Below, piece after piece: positions 24,098 to 31,183 of a DNA stretch of 64,000 bases. The position numbers and the translations under genes were made by a program. The notes below the pieces were generated by a model, which was given only the letters and a program-made list of their open reading frames with translations, did no database searches and was not told the DNA's origin. Positions within the stretch are counted from its first letter, which is position 1. Each line of letters begins with the position of its first letter. This DNA is from CAVUDO01 sp963740255 (lineage in GTDB: Bacteria; Actinomycetota; Actinomycetes; Mycobacteriales; Cryptosporangiaceae): contig CAVUDO010000002.1 in assembly GCA_963740255.1 (NCBI GenBank), positions 1,054,001 through 1,118,000 on the forward strand. Reading direction: 5' to 3'.

Positions 24098-24646
24098 GTG
24101 GAGTTCGGAATTCTCAAGATGTCGGCTGCCTCGCTCGCAGCACGTCAGATGTCTGAAATGGGATCCCGCTGGACTCACGTGCGAGCCGTCGCTGCCCGCG
24201 CGCAGGAACTCGCGGGTGCGGTGCCGACTGAGGACCGCAGCCTTCTTGTCGCTGCGGCTTGGTTGCACGACATCGGTTACTCACCGGACGTGCAAGAGAC
24301 GGGATTTCATCCTCTGGACGGTGCGCGGTACCTCGCTCGCCATAACTGGAACCCTCGACTGGTGCGGCTCGTCGCACATCACTCGGGTGCGAGATTCGAA
24401 GCGGTCGAACGCGGTCTCACCGACGAACTCAAGGAGTACGAATGGGAGTCCGGCCCAGTCATGGACGCACTTGTCACGGCAGACATGACCACTGGCCCGG
24501 CAGGCGAACGCTTCAACCTCGACCAACGCGTCGAAGAGATACTGACGAGGTACAAGCCGGACTCTCCCGTCTACCGAGCGATCCCCAATGCATGCGAGTA
24601 CTTCGCCGAGGCCGTTCGACTTACCGAAAAGCGACTGACGTCCTAG
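24098..24646 (+). CDS. HD-domain phosphohydrolase
   Basis: A 182-residue protein of the HD superfamily. The metal-binding residues are visible in order: H in WTHVRAVAARA, the HD pair in AAAWLHDIGYSPD, histidines in GFHPLDGARYL and VAHHSGA, and an aspartate in LVTADMTTGP. Family members hydrolyse phosphate esters of nucleotides; the substrate cannot be inferred. The GTG at 24098 is preceded 7 nt upstream by TACTGT (24085-24090), consistent with a leaderless transcript; the ATG at 24119 is the alternative. The 3' end overlaps the ancestral stop of the convergent Nudix gene by 3 bp. It is the only undamaged member of the HD/Nudix/XRE-DUF5919 module. Confidence 0.8.
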   Translation: MEFGILKMSAASLAARQMSEMGSRWTHVRAVAARAQELAGAVPTEDRSLLVAAAWLHDIGYSPDVQETGFHPLDGARYLARHNWNPRLVRLVAHHSGARFEAVERGLTDELKEYEWESGPVMDALVTADMTTGPAGERFNLDQRVEEILTRYKPDSPVYRAIPNACEYFAEAVRLTEKRLTS

Positions 24647-25114
24647 CCAATGTAGGGCACAGCACGATACTCCAAGTAGTGCTGGATTCTGAGTCGCATC
24701 GAGGGATGAATGACTAGCGTGTCGAGTTCCTCCTACTGGAAAGAATTGAACTTCGTCAGTTTCGTTGCTCGTCCGAAGCGATCCGCCAAGCATCTCGGCC
24801 TCGAAGCACAATGAGAACTGCTGCCTTACCTCGCCGTCGTCGTAAGCCATAACATGCCGCGGATTCGTGTAGACACCGATCAGATTCCGAACTTCGACAC
24901 GAACTCCTGTCTCCTCCTCGACCTCACGGACAACAGCATCCGAGACTGTCTCACCAGGATCGACACCGCCGCCCGGGAGTGCCCACAAGCCGTTATCCGT
25001 CTTATGTACGAGAAGAATAGAGTCAGTTTCGTCAGTCACCACAGCCGTGACGGACGGGACAATACTGTTCGCCATCGGAGCGTCGGGGTCATTGAAGTAG
25101 TCTACGCGCGTCAC
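24643..25114 (-). pseudogene. Nudix hydrolase with a C-terminal frameshift
   Basis: The GTG at 25114 opens a standard Nudix protein (VTRVDYFNDPDAP). The Nudix box GGVDPGETVSDAVVREVEEE is complete. After EVQFFPV the frame is lost by an extra G near 24733. In the shifted frame the family C-terminus continues perfectly (EELDTLVIHPSMRLRIQHYL, ending PYIG) to a TAG at 24643-24645. Without the shift the frame runs antisense into the HD gene as far as 24281, which is not a natural protein. Nudix enzymes cleave nucleoside diphosphates linked to another group. The catalytic box is intact, so partial activity is possible. The start overlaps the upstream XRE-DUF5919 gene by 4 nt. Confidence 0.87.
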
Positions 25115-25722
25115 AACGCAACACCTTTCTCCGATGAGGAGACATTAGCAATTCTGGAAATCGGCCTTGATCCCTCCCAAACTTTCTCGAAGCTCCGTTG
25201 GTACGTGTCGAACACTCTTCCTCCAGCTACTCGTTGCAAGTGCAGCACTGGATTCGATCCAGCGCCCGAGCCATAGACGTGGGTGTTGACGAGCATCGTG
25301 GCATCGCTCCGAAACAGCGAGTTGTAGAGAGTTGTGTGATGAAAACGGAAATCCACACCTAGAACTCCGATTGCCGGGGCGAGGTATCGCAAAGAGATCC
25401 GGATCCTCTCGGCCATGCCGCCATAGATCTTCTCCTCCTCCCCTCGGCGAGCCACGGCGTCGGAACCCGGATCGCCCATGAGTACCCGGACTCGCACTCC
25501 GGCCGATCCTTTGGCGGCCAAACTATGCGCGAGATCAGGATCGGTATCCGGCAGGAACAAGCCGGCGTAAACCAATATGTCGAGAGTGTCCTGAGCACCA
25601 TCGATCAGCGATCGCCAGAACTCACGCGGTACGGCGCCGCGATGTGGATAGAGCTTCACGAACTCCGCCTCGCTCGCCGACTGAGTTCGCTTGTCGTCCA
25701 GGACTTCGGGCCACAGATACGC
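25111..25722 (-). pseudogene. XRE-DUF5919 regulator, C-terminal part separated from its helix-turn-helix by ISL3
   Basis: The DUF5919 domain reads from AAYLWPEVLDDKRTQ and KLYPHRGAVPREFWRSLID through VNTHVYGSG to the TGA at 25111. The frame begins at the ISL3 target duplication (25715-25722), and its N-terminus lies 1.4 kb away at 27147-27325. Removing the element and one 8-bp duplicate restores a single 260-codon gene with no base missing: QDEAYL joins WPEVLDD in frame. Such proteins combine an XRE DNA-binding domain with a DUF5919 sensor domain of unknown ligand. A GTG at 25659 could still give the C-terminal domain alone. The stop overlaps the Nudix start, so the regulator and enzyme were one operon. 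Confidence 0.88.
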
Positions 25723-27146
25723 GGCTCTTCACAGTTGAGGGTGTAGCGCGGGTCGGCGCGTCGGTTGCTGGTAGAGGTCGAGGTCTTCCGATGATGGGGG
25801 TTCTGACGCCGCCCATCTGGAAGACCTCGACGTGCCTGACGCTACCTTCGCTGGCCCTGACCTGACCACGTTCTGCCGCCTGGACGAGCTCGGTCTTGAA
25901 GTGACCGGGCAGCGACTGGAGCCCGACCGTGCGGTGCTGGCCTGCCGGGTCGTGGAGCCCGACGCCTGGTGCCGGCGCTGCGGCTGCGAGGGTGCGGCCC
26001 GGGACAGCGTGGTCCGGCGGCTGGCGCACGAGCCGCTGGGGTGGCGACCGACGACGCTGGAAGTCACGGTCGGCCGGTACCGGTGCACCGGGTGCGGGCA
26101 CGTGTGGCGCCAGGACACCACCAGGGCCGCCGAGGCGAGGGCGAAGCTGTCCCGGCGTGGCCTGCGGTGGGCGTTGGAGGGCATCGTGTGTCAGCACCTG
26201 AGCGTGGCCCGTGTCGCCGAAGGGCTCGGGGTGGCGTGGAACACCGCGAACGACGCGGTCCTGGCCGAGGGCAGACGGGTCTTGATCGGCGACCCTGCCC
26301 GGTTCGACGGGGTGAGCGTGATCGGGGTCGATGAGCACGTCTGGAGACACACCCGCCGTGGCGACAAGTACGTCACCGTGATCATCGACCTGACCCCGGT
26401 CCGCAGCGGCACAGGGCCGGCCAGGCTGCTGGACATGGTCGCCGGCCGCTCCAAACAGGCCTTCAAGCAGTGGCTCGCCGCACCGACCCCAGCAGTGGCG
26501 CCAGGGCGTGGAAGTGGTCGCGATGGACGGCTTCACCGGGTTCAAGACCGCGACCGCTGAGGAGATGCCCGACGCCGTCGCAGTGATGGACCCCTTCCAC
26601 GTCGTCCGCCTGGCCGGCGACGCCCTGGACCGGTGCCGCAGGCGGGTCCAGCAGGACACCCACGGTCACCGCGGCCGCAAGAACGATCCGCTCTATCGCG
26701 CGCGGCGGACCCTGCACACCGGCGCGGACCTGCTCACCGACAAGCAGACCCAGCGACTGACGGCGCTGTTCGCCACCGATGAGCACGTCCAGGTCGAGAC
26801 CACCTGGGGCATCTACCAGCAGATGATCGCCGCCTACCGCGAGCCCGACCGCACCCGAGGCCGCGATCTGATGAGCAAGCTGATCGAGTCGGTCAGCCAC
26901 GGCGTCCCCGCCGCCTTGACCGAGATCATCACCCTCGGGCGGACCCTGACCAAACGCGCCGGCGACGTCCTGGCCTACTTCGACCGCCCCGGCACCTCCA
27001 ACGGCCCAACCGAGGCGATCAACGGCCGCCTCGAGCACCTGCGCGGCTCCGCCCTCGGGTTCCGCAACCTCACCAACTACATCGCCAGATCACTGCTCGA
27101 GACCGGCGGGTTCAGACCCCGACTACACCCTCGTCTGTGAAGAGCC
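25723..27146 (+). mobile_element. ISL3-family insertion sequence (1,424 bp)
   Basis: Near-perfect terminal repeats: the left end is GGCTCTTCACAGTTGAGGGT (25723-25742), and the complement of the right end is GGCTCTTCACAGACGAGGGT (27146-27127), with two mismatches in 20. The ISL3-type 8-bp target duplication AGATACGC is present at 25715-25722 and 27147-27154. The element interrupts an XRE-DUF5919 regulator gene. Its transposase carries a one-base frameshift, so this copy is probably unable to move by itself. Confidence 0.93.
25832..27140 (+). pseudogene. ISL3-family transposase with a +1 frameshift
   Basis: Residues 1-220 or so are in the frame starting with GTG at 25832. They include the family zinc-binding cysteines (WCRRCGCEG ... 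YRCTGCGHVW), a helix-turn-helix region and the first catalytic acid in VIGVDEHVWRH. After SKQAFKQWLAA the reading switches frame at the CCCC run near 26490, continuing as QQWRQGVEVVAMDGFTGFK and including MDPFHVVRLAGDALDRCRRR and the glutamate in SNGPTEAINGRLEHLRG. The stop lies inside the right terminal repeat. One extra base in the CCCC run explains the break. No programmed +1 shift is established for ISL3 as far as I know. Confidence 0.87.
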
Positions 27147-27325
27147 AGATACGCCTCGTCCTGCCCCAGGAGCTTCGCAGCCCGCCAACGATGTGTCCGG
27201 TGCGGCAGCCGATTCTTGGTGATCCAACGTTCAACCGTCTTCGGATCGACGCCGACCGCTCTGGCCACAAGGTCGGGCGTGACGTCCGCCGCCGCAATAG
27301 TGCTGCGGAGCCGTTCATTCGGCAT
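27147..27325 (-). pseudogene. XRE-DUF5919 regulator, N-terminal helix-turn-helix part
   Basis: The 5' part of the split regulator: an ATG at 27325 opens MPNERLRSTIAAADVTPDLV and the helix-turn-helix ARAVGVDPKTVERWITKNRL, ending at GQDEAYL, where the ISL3 target duplication begins. Beyond that the frame reads 22 residues into the element. The promoter of the whole former operon should lie in 27326-27426, where three ACGTCC repeats are found. If transcribed, this fragment would give a free DNA-binding domain without its sensor. Confidence 0.88.
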
Positions 27326-27363
27326 GCGCCCTCCTTACGGCTCGGGACACTCAGGCTACTCCT

Positions 27364-27402
27364 GGACGTCCCGATACGTCCCACCGTGGGGTGTAGACGT
27401 CC
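27364..27402. promoter_or_regulatory. Phased ACGTCC repeats in a divergent promoter region
   Basis: ACGTCC occurs at 27366-27371, 27376-27381 and 27397-27402, so the second and third copies begin 10 and 31 bp after the first, about one and three helical turns. The first is part of a perfect palindrome GGACGTCC (27364-27371). The region separates the XRE-DUF5919 start (27325, leftward) from the resolvase-like gene (27427, rightward). It is a good candidate operator for the XRE protein. Confidence 0.45.
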
Positions 27403-27426
27403 GCTCACCACCTGTTTCCTGATCGC

Positions 27427-27936
27427 ATGAGCCACACATCGCATCGTTTGATCCGGTATCCAGCCAAGTCCACGGTGGTCGGGTACGTACGGCCGGCGCC
27501 GGAAGAGCGGCCGGGTGCGGCGGACGGGGCGATCATCGGCTACGCCACCCGCCACGGCCTGGCGATGGCGCACATCCATCGGGACGAGCCTGCCGAGGCC
27601 GGCCAGACTCGCCGGTCGGGATTCCTCGCCGCCCTCGACGACCTGCGCGAACATCGCACCGCCAGTGTGCTCATCGCCTCGCTCGACCATCTCTCGCCCG
27701 TCCCGTATGTGCGGGACGCACTCATCCGGCTGGTCGAGGAAGCCGGCGGCCGAGTGTATCTGGCCGTCCCGAATCCCCATCCCTGCGCCGGAACAGAGCC
27801 ACCGGCCGGTCCTGTGCGCGCCGGTACGGACGGGGCCACACACCCACGGCCGGGGCGGGTGGCCGACCCTGGAGTCCTGCCCGCCCAGGCCGTGTCCAGC
27901 AACCGCCCCGTCAGCGACGAGGGCGGGGAGCGATGA
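27427..27936 (+). CDS. Serine-recombinase-like domain protein lacking the catalytic serine
   Basis: A 169-residue protein whose residues 15-120 follow the fold pattern of the resolvase N-terminal domain: STVVGYVRP, then GYATRHGLAMAHIHRDEPAE, FLAALDDLREHRTASVLIASLDHLSP and EEAGGRVYLAV. The serine expected just after the first strand is replaced by Pro/Ala (YVRPAPEE), so recombinase activity is unlikely. There is no large DNA-binding recombinase domain; the C-terminal 50 residues are Pro/Gly-rich. The ATG has no visible ribosome-binding site. The stop overlaps the next gene by 4 nt. Such degenerate resolvase domains occur in actinomycetes with unknown roles. Confidence 0.6.
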   Translation: MSHTSHRLIRYPAKSTVVGYVRPAPEERPGAADGAIIGYATRHGLAMAHIHRDEPAEAGQTRRSGFLAALDDLREHRTASVLIASLDHLSPVPYVRDALIRLVEEAGGRVYLAVPNPHPCAGTEPPAGPVRAGTDGATHPRPGRVADPGVLPAQAVSSNRPVSDEGGER

Positions 27937-28244
27937 GCGCGTGGACCAACCAGGAGCGCGACTCCGCCGGCACCCTCGCCGATCACCTGTCCGCGTTCGG
28001 GCCTCTCGAACTCCCGCCCGGCTGGACGGCGAGCCCCCAGACGAGCCGGGCATGGTCGCTGTTCTGCGGAGGCGAGTATGTCGCGGAGTTGGGCCGCTCC
28101 CTGGTTGGGCAATGGCGACTGTGCCTCGCCGGGGAAAGTCTGCCGCTCCCGCGCGCTTACGACACCCGTCGTCTGCCGTTGCTGCTTTGCTCGGCATCTC
28201 GCCGCGTCTCCCCGGCCGGCCCGCTCCCGGCCTCCATCGGTTGA
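27933..28244 (+). CDS. Small protein of unknown function
   Basis: A 103-residue frame coupled by a 4-nt overlap (ATGA) to the resolvase-like gene. The first 70 residues look protein-like (LADHLSAFGPLELPPGWTAS and RAWSLFCGGEYVAELG). The last 30 are rich in Arg, Ser and Pro and could be an eroded or frameshifted end. I recognise no family. The coupling suggests that the two products work together. A 9-bp inverted repeat 60 bp downstream would end the transcript. Confidence 0.5.
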   Translation: MSAWTNQERDSAGTLADHLSAFGPLELPPGWTASPQTSRAWSLFCGGEYVAELGRSLVGQWRLCLAGESLPLPRAYDTRRLPLLLCSASRRVSPAGPLPASIG

Positions 28245-28303
28245 GCCCGCCCAATCCGGCAAATACGCCCCGTCCAGTGCTCGGCTCGTACTTCAGCCGA
28301 ACC

Positions 28304-28330
28304 GCGCCCGCGCCACGCCATCGCGGGCGC
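28304..28330 (+). terminator. GC-rich hairpin downstream of the two-gene unit
   Basis: GCGCCCGCG (28304-28312) and CGCGGGCGC (28322-28330) form a perfect 9-bp stem with a 9-nt loop. It lies 60 bp after the stop at 28244 and 170 bp before the next gene. There is no T-tract. The rest of the 28245-28500 gap holds nothing else that I can assign. Confidence 0.45.
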
Positions 28331-28500
28331 TGATCCCTCGGCCGGTCAGCCAGGCTGAGCACCTTGGAGCGTGTGCCCCGCGAGTCTCGGTTAGAGATTG
28401 TCATGCTGGGCTGCCGGTCGGGTTCGCGACAGAGCAGTAACGACACCGTGGCTCACGCCGATGATGCCAGTACCGCCCTCTCGCCGAAGGAACCGTCACA

Positions 28501-29058
28501 ATGCCCGCATCACGTGCCCGCCACCTCGCCACGCTCACCGCCGCCGTGCTCACCACTGCCACCGTTCTCGCGTGCGGCGGCTTCGGCGCCGACACTCCCA
28601 GCAAGAGCCAAGGCGACCCGACTGCGTCCACCTCAGCCGACGCTGCGGCCGACCCGGTCGCGAAGATCGGCGTGGAGGGCTTCACCTACAAGGACGGCCT
28701 CCAAGTCCAGGTTCTCTCGGCGAAGAAGAGCAAAGCTGGGGCGTACGCGGTCGGGGTGAAGCCCGGGCAGGTCGTCGTCAGGGTCACGGTGAAGCTCACG
28801 AACAAGTCCAAGGCGACGGTCGACCTCGCGCTCGTTCAGGTGTCGCTGAAGGCCGGCGCGGACGGTCTCCAAGCCGAGCAGGTCTTCGACCACGAGAACG
28901 GCCTCGCGAACGGCTTCACCGGTTCGGTAGCGCCGGGCCGGAACGCGTCCGCGGTGTACGGCTTCGCGGTCGCCCCGGCCGACGCCTCGAAGGTCAACAT
29001 CGAGGTCACCCCTGGCCTGAACTACAGCGCGTCGATCTTCGAGGGCGCAGCCGCGTGA
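28501..29058 (+). CDS. Putative lipoprotein with a DUF4352-like beta-sandwich domain
   Basis: A 185-residue exported protein. The signal peptide has a basic start, a hydrophobic core (LATLTAAVLTTATVLAC) and a lipobox-like end before Cys25, followed by Gly-Gly. After a Ser/Thr/Ala linker comes a domain of about 125 residues with VVVRVTVKLTNKSKATVDL and a SVAPGRNASAVYGFAV segment. This is the pattern of DUF4352-type immunoglobulin-like domains found in Gram-positive surface proteins. No enzymatic motif is seen. It is followed on the same strand by another small exported or membrane protein. Confidence 0.7.
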   Translation: MPASRARHLATLTAAVLTTATVLACGGFGADTPSKSQGDPTASTSADAAADPVAKIGVEGFTYKDGLQVQVLSAKKSKAGAYAVGVKPGQVVVRVTVKLTNKSKATVDLALVQVSLKAGADGLQAEQVFDHENGLANGFTGSVAPGRNASAVYGFAVAPADASKVNIEVTPGLNYSASIFEGAAA

Positions 29059-29140
29059 GGCCCAGCCAAGCGTGCTCTGATGCTGGTGGCGCTGACTGCT
29101 GTCGCCGGGCTGCCGAAGCGGCCCGAGAATTGACCCGCCA

Positions 29141-29470
29141 GTGAAAACCCGCGAATTCGTCAGCTACGCCGCTGGAATCGCGCTCGCGCTCGCGGTCTTG
29201 GCCTACTGCTCAACCCGACCCGAATCAGGCCCTGACCTGAGAGTCGAGGCGGAGGCGCAGTGCGAGGACTTCGTAAAGGCCCGCCTCAAGTCACCGGCGA
29301 CCGCGGAGTTCTCCGACGAGACGACGGCCGGAGGCGGCGCCCGGTGGACGATCACGGGCGTTGTCGATGCGGAGAACTCGTTCGGGGCGAAGGTCCGCTC
29401 GAACTACGTCTGCATCGTTACCGATCAAGGTGACACTTGGCGGCTGGAATCGCTGACCGGCGTCAAGTAG
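29141..29470 (+). CDS. Small membrane-anchored protein of unknown function
   Basis: A 109-residue protein starting with GTG. Residues 7-23 form one hydrophobic segment (VSYAAGIALALAVLAYC), and the remainder is a compact, charged extracellular domain with two cysteines (QCEDFVKARLKSPATAEF and NYVCIVTDQG) that could pair. The KSPATAEF phrase recurs in small secreted actinobacterial proteins of unknown role. The Cys after LAY is not a good lipobox. It follows the putative lipoprotein by 80 bp and could be co-transcribed. Confidence 0.6.
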   Translation: MKTREFVSYAAGIALALAVLAYCSTRPESGPDLRVEAEAQCEDFVKARLKSPATAEFSDETTAGGGARWTITGVVDAENSFGAKVRSNYVCIVTDQGDTWRLESLTGVK

Positions 29471-29548
29471 GCCACGGTTGCGCCCCGATCAGGAACAAGC
29501 CGAGCAGGGCACGCCGGGCCACTCACACAAATTCCCGACAGACCGGCA

Positions 29549-29965
29549 TCAGGTGGCTGCCGCGCGAAGGATGTCCGTCGTCGGCTTGAGGGCTTCCCGC
29601 ACCTCGTCGGTGGCGTCCGCCTCGTTCCACAGCTCCCACAGCTCGCTGCCCTCGCCGAAGGTGCGTTCGATCGCGCGGAGGGCGGTGCGGGCGAGTTCGG
29701 GGGTGAGCGGGAGGTCGAGGGTGGCGAGCCATTCCCGGATCTCGTCGTCGTCCTCGTCCGGATCGCCCGGCAGGCCGGCCAGCAACGCCGCCGCCGCGAC
29801 AGCGCGCGCACCCGCGGCGTAGCCGAGATACCCCGACCCGTCGGCAACCGTCTCGACGGCTGCCCGAATGCGTGCTGGTGCCTTCTTGGCTTTGCCTTCC
29901 ATGAGGCTCTCGACGAAGTCGCACGCGTCGTCGTTGCCCAGCGGCCCCGCGCCCCAGGTCCCCAA
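29549..29965 (-). CDS. DUF4259 family protein
   Basis: A 138-residue soluble protein. The start LGTWGAGPLGNDDACDFVESL is the signature of DUF4259 proteins, which normally begin MGTWG. That places the start at the TTG at 29965, supported by GGAGG 10-14 nt upstream; the frame stays open further but outside the family. The rest is a helical Ala/Leu/Glu-rich domain. Family members are small immunity-like or regulatory proteins without a proven function. The gene is isolated and convergent with the membrane protein to its left. Confidence 0.75.
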   Translation of the reverse strand: MGTWGAGPLGNDDACDFVESLMEGKAKKAPARIRAAVETVADGSGYLGYAAGARAVAAAALLAGLPGDPDEDDDEIREWLATLDLPLTPELARTALRAIERTFGEGSELWELWNEADATDEVREALKPTTDILRAAAT

Positions 29966-30050
29966 CGCCCAAGCCCCTCCGTTCGTCCGGCAGCCGATTC
30001 TCTTCAGTGTCACAGCCGAACTCGCCCGCACGCGGGCCCCGGCGCGGCGC

Positions 30051-30542
30051 CTACGGTACGGGAGCGAGCCGGAGAATGGCGTAGCCGTCCGAGACGGCCG
30101 CCAGCTCGACGCGGATCCGGTTCATGGTGAGGCGCGCTCCGAGGCCGGCCGATCCGGTGGCCATCGCCGGAGCGGCGGCCGACTGTCCCACGACGGACAT
30201 GCTGCAGCTGGGGTGGTCGCACGCGAAGCTCGTCCCGCCGCCGGGGGCGTCCACCATCCTGAAGGTCACCGTGGCCGGACCGATCACCTCCACCCGCAGC
30301 TGGGCGACACCGAACCGGCCGGCCAGGGGGATCGACGCCGGTCGGTCCACCCGCACCTCGCAGGTGCCGTCGGTGCAGGCGCCGAGGTTGGTCCCGTCCG
30401 CGGCGACCGGCACAGGCGGCGAAGACGAGACGGCGGGCTTGGAGGGCGTCGGGGCTGGGGAGGGCGCGCCGTCGGCGCCACACCCTGTCGCGAACGCGAG
30501 CAGCGTGGCCGCGGTCAGCACTGCTCTGGTCACGACCGGCAT
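30051..30542 (-). CDS. Putative lipoprotein of unknown function
   Basis: A 163-residue protein. MPVVTRAVLTAATLLAFATG leads to Cys21, a good lipobox (ATGC). A Pro/Ser/Ala linker (residues 27-50) and a beta-rich domain with two cysteine pairs follow (GACTDGTC and ACDHPSCSM). The ATG at 30542 has GGAAGG about 8 nt upstream and makes the signal peptide complete. The domain has no recognisable enzymatic motif; CTDGTCEVRV resembles small secreted actinobacterial proteins. It is transcribed toward the DUF4259 gene. Confidence 0.72.
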   Translation of the reverse strand: MPVVTRAVLTAATLLAFATGCGADGAPSPAPTPSKPAVSSSPPVPVAADGTNLGACTDGTCEVRVDRPASIPLAGRFGVAQLRVEVIGPATVTFRMVDAPGGGTSFACDHPSCSMSVVGQSAAAPAMATGSAGLGARLTMNRIRVELAAVSDGYAILRLAPVP

Positions 30543-30649
30543 GATCGCCCCTTCCTCTCCCTGGGGTGGCTGATTCATGTCGTCACTCCGGCCCACCGGC
30601 CTGCCCCGCGTGAAGGGGACGGAGGCCCCCTCCGGACAGGTCCGCGTGG

Positions 30650-31120
30650 TCACCGGCCCTGGGCCTGCGAGCCGCGCAGGACCATGCAGGTGCTGTACGT
30701 CTTGGCCACGAGCTGGCCGTCGGCGTCGGTGACCTCGCACTCGACCAGCCCGAGCGTGTAGGTGCGCTTCACGACCTGCGCGACGGCCCGCAGCCTGGTG
30801 TGCCGCACGGCCTTGAGGAACTTCGCCGTCACGTCCACCGTGGTGAGGCTCTCGTCGTCCTCGATGGTCGTCGCCATCGCCGTCCCCATGGCCGCGTCGG
30901 CCAGCGTACTCACGATGCCGCCCGCCACGGTGCCCATCGGGTTGAAGTAGCGCTCGCCCGCGTCCATCTCGATCACCGCCCGGCCGAGTTCGACCTCGGT
31001 CATGTCGAACGCGAGCAGCGTGACGATGGGAGGCGCTGGCGTCGCACCGGTGGCCAGCGCACGGAGCTGCTTGAGATGCGCCGTTGTGCTCGGCGGCCGG
31101 ACCATGGGCATGTTGGTCAC
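30650..31120 (-). CDS. PaaI-family hotdog thioesterase
   Basis: A 156-residue single hotdog domain with the PaaI-type segment ERYFNPMGTVAGGIVSTLADAAMG, in which the Asn-Pro-x-Gly and the downstream Asp form the acyl-CoA thioesterase active site. It continues with TTVDVTAKFLKAVRH and ends with a strand containing ECEVTDADGQLVAK. The natural substrate is unknown; the family hydrolyses aryl- or acyl-CoA. The GTG at 31120 is 7 nt after TAGCGT, so a leaderless mRNA is likely; the ATG at 31111 is an alternative. The DUF3105 gene starts divergently 64 bp away. Confidence 0.85.
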   Translation of the reverse strand: MTNMPMVRPPSTTAHLKQLRALATGATPAPPIVTLLAFDMTEVELGRAVIEMDAGERYFNPMGTVAGGIVSTLADAAMGTAMATTIEDDESLTTVDVTAKFLKAVRHTRLRAVAQVVKRTYTLGLVECEVTDADGQLVAKTYSTCMVLRGSQAQGR

Positions 31121-31183
31121 AGCCGGGACGCTAGCGTTGCGGCACCGCATCGTGCGGCTCGCCCCTGACCGGAGGGACAGCAC

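Noticed and set aside
24281..24732. C-terminal extension of the Nudix frame as a separate domain
   Set aside because: It is the antisense of the HD gene produced by the one-base frameshift; the real Nudix end is in the next frame.
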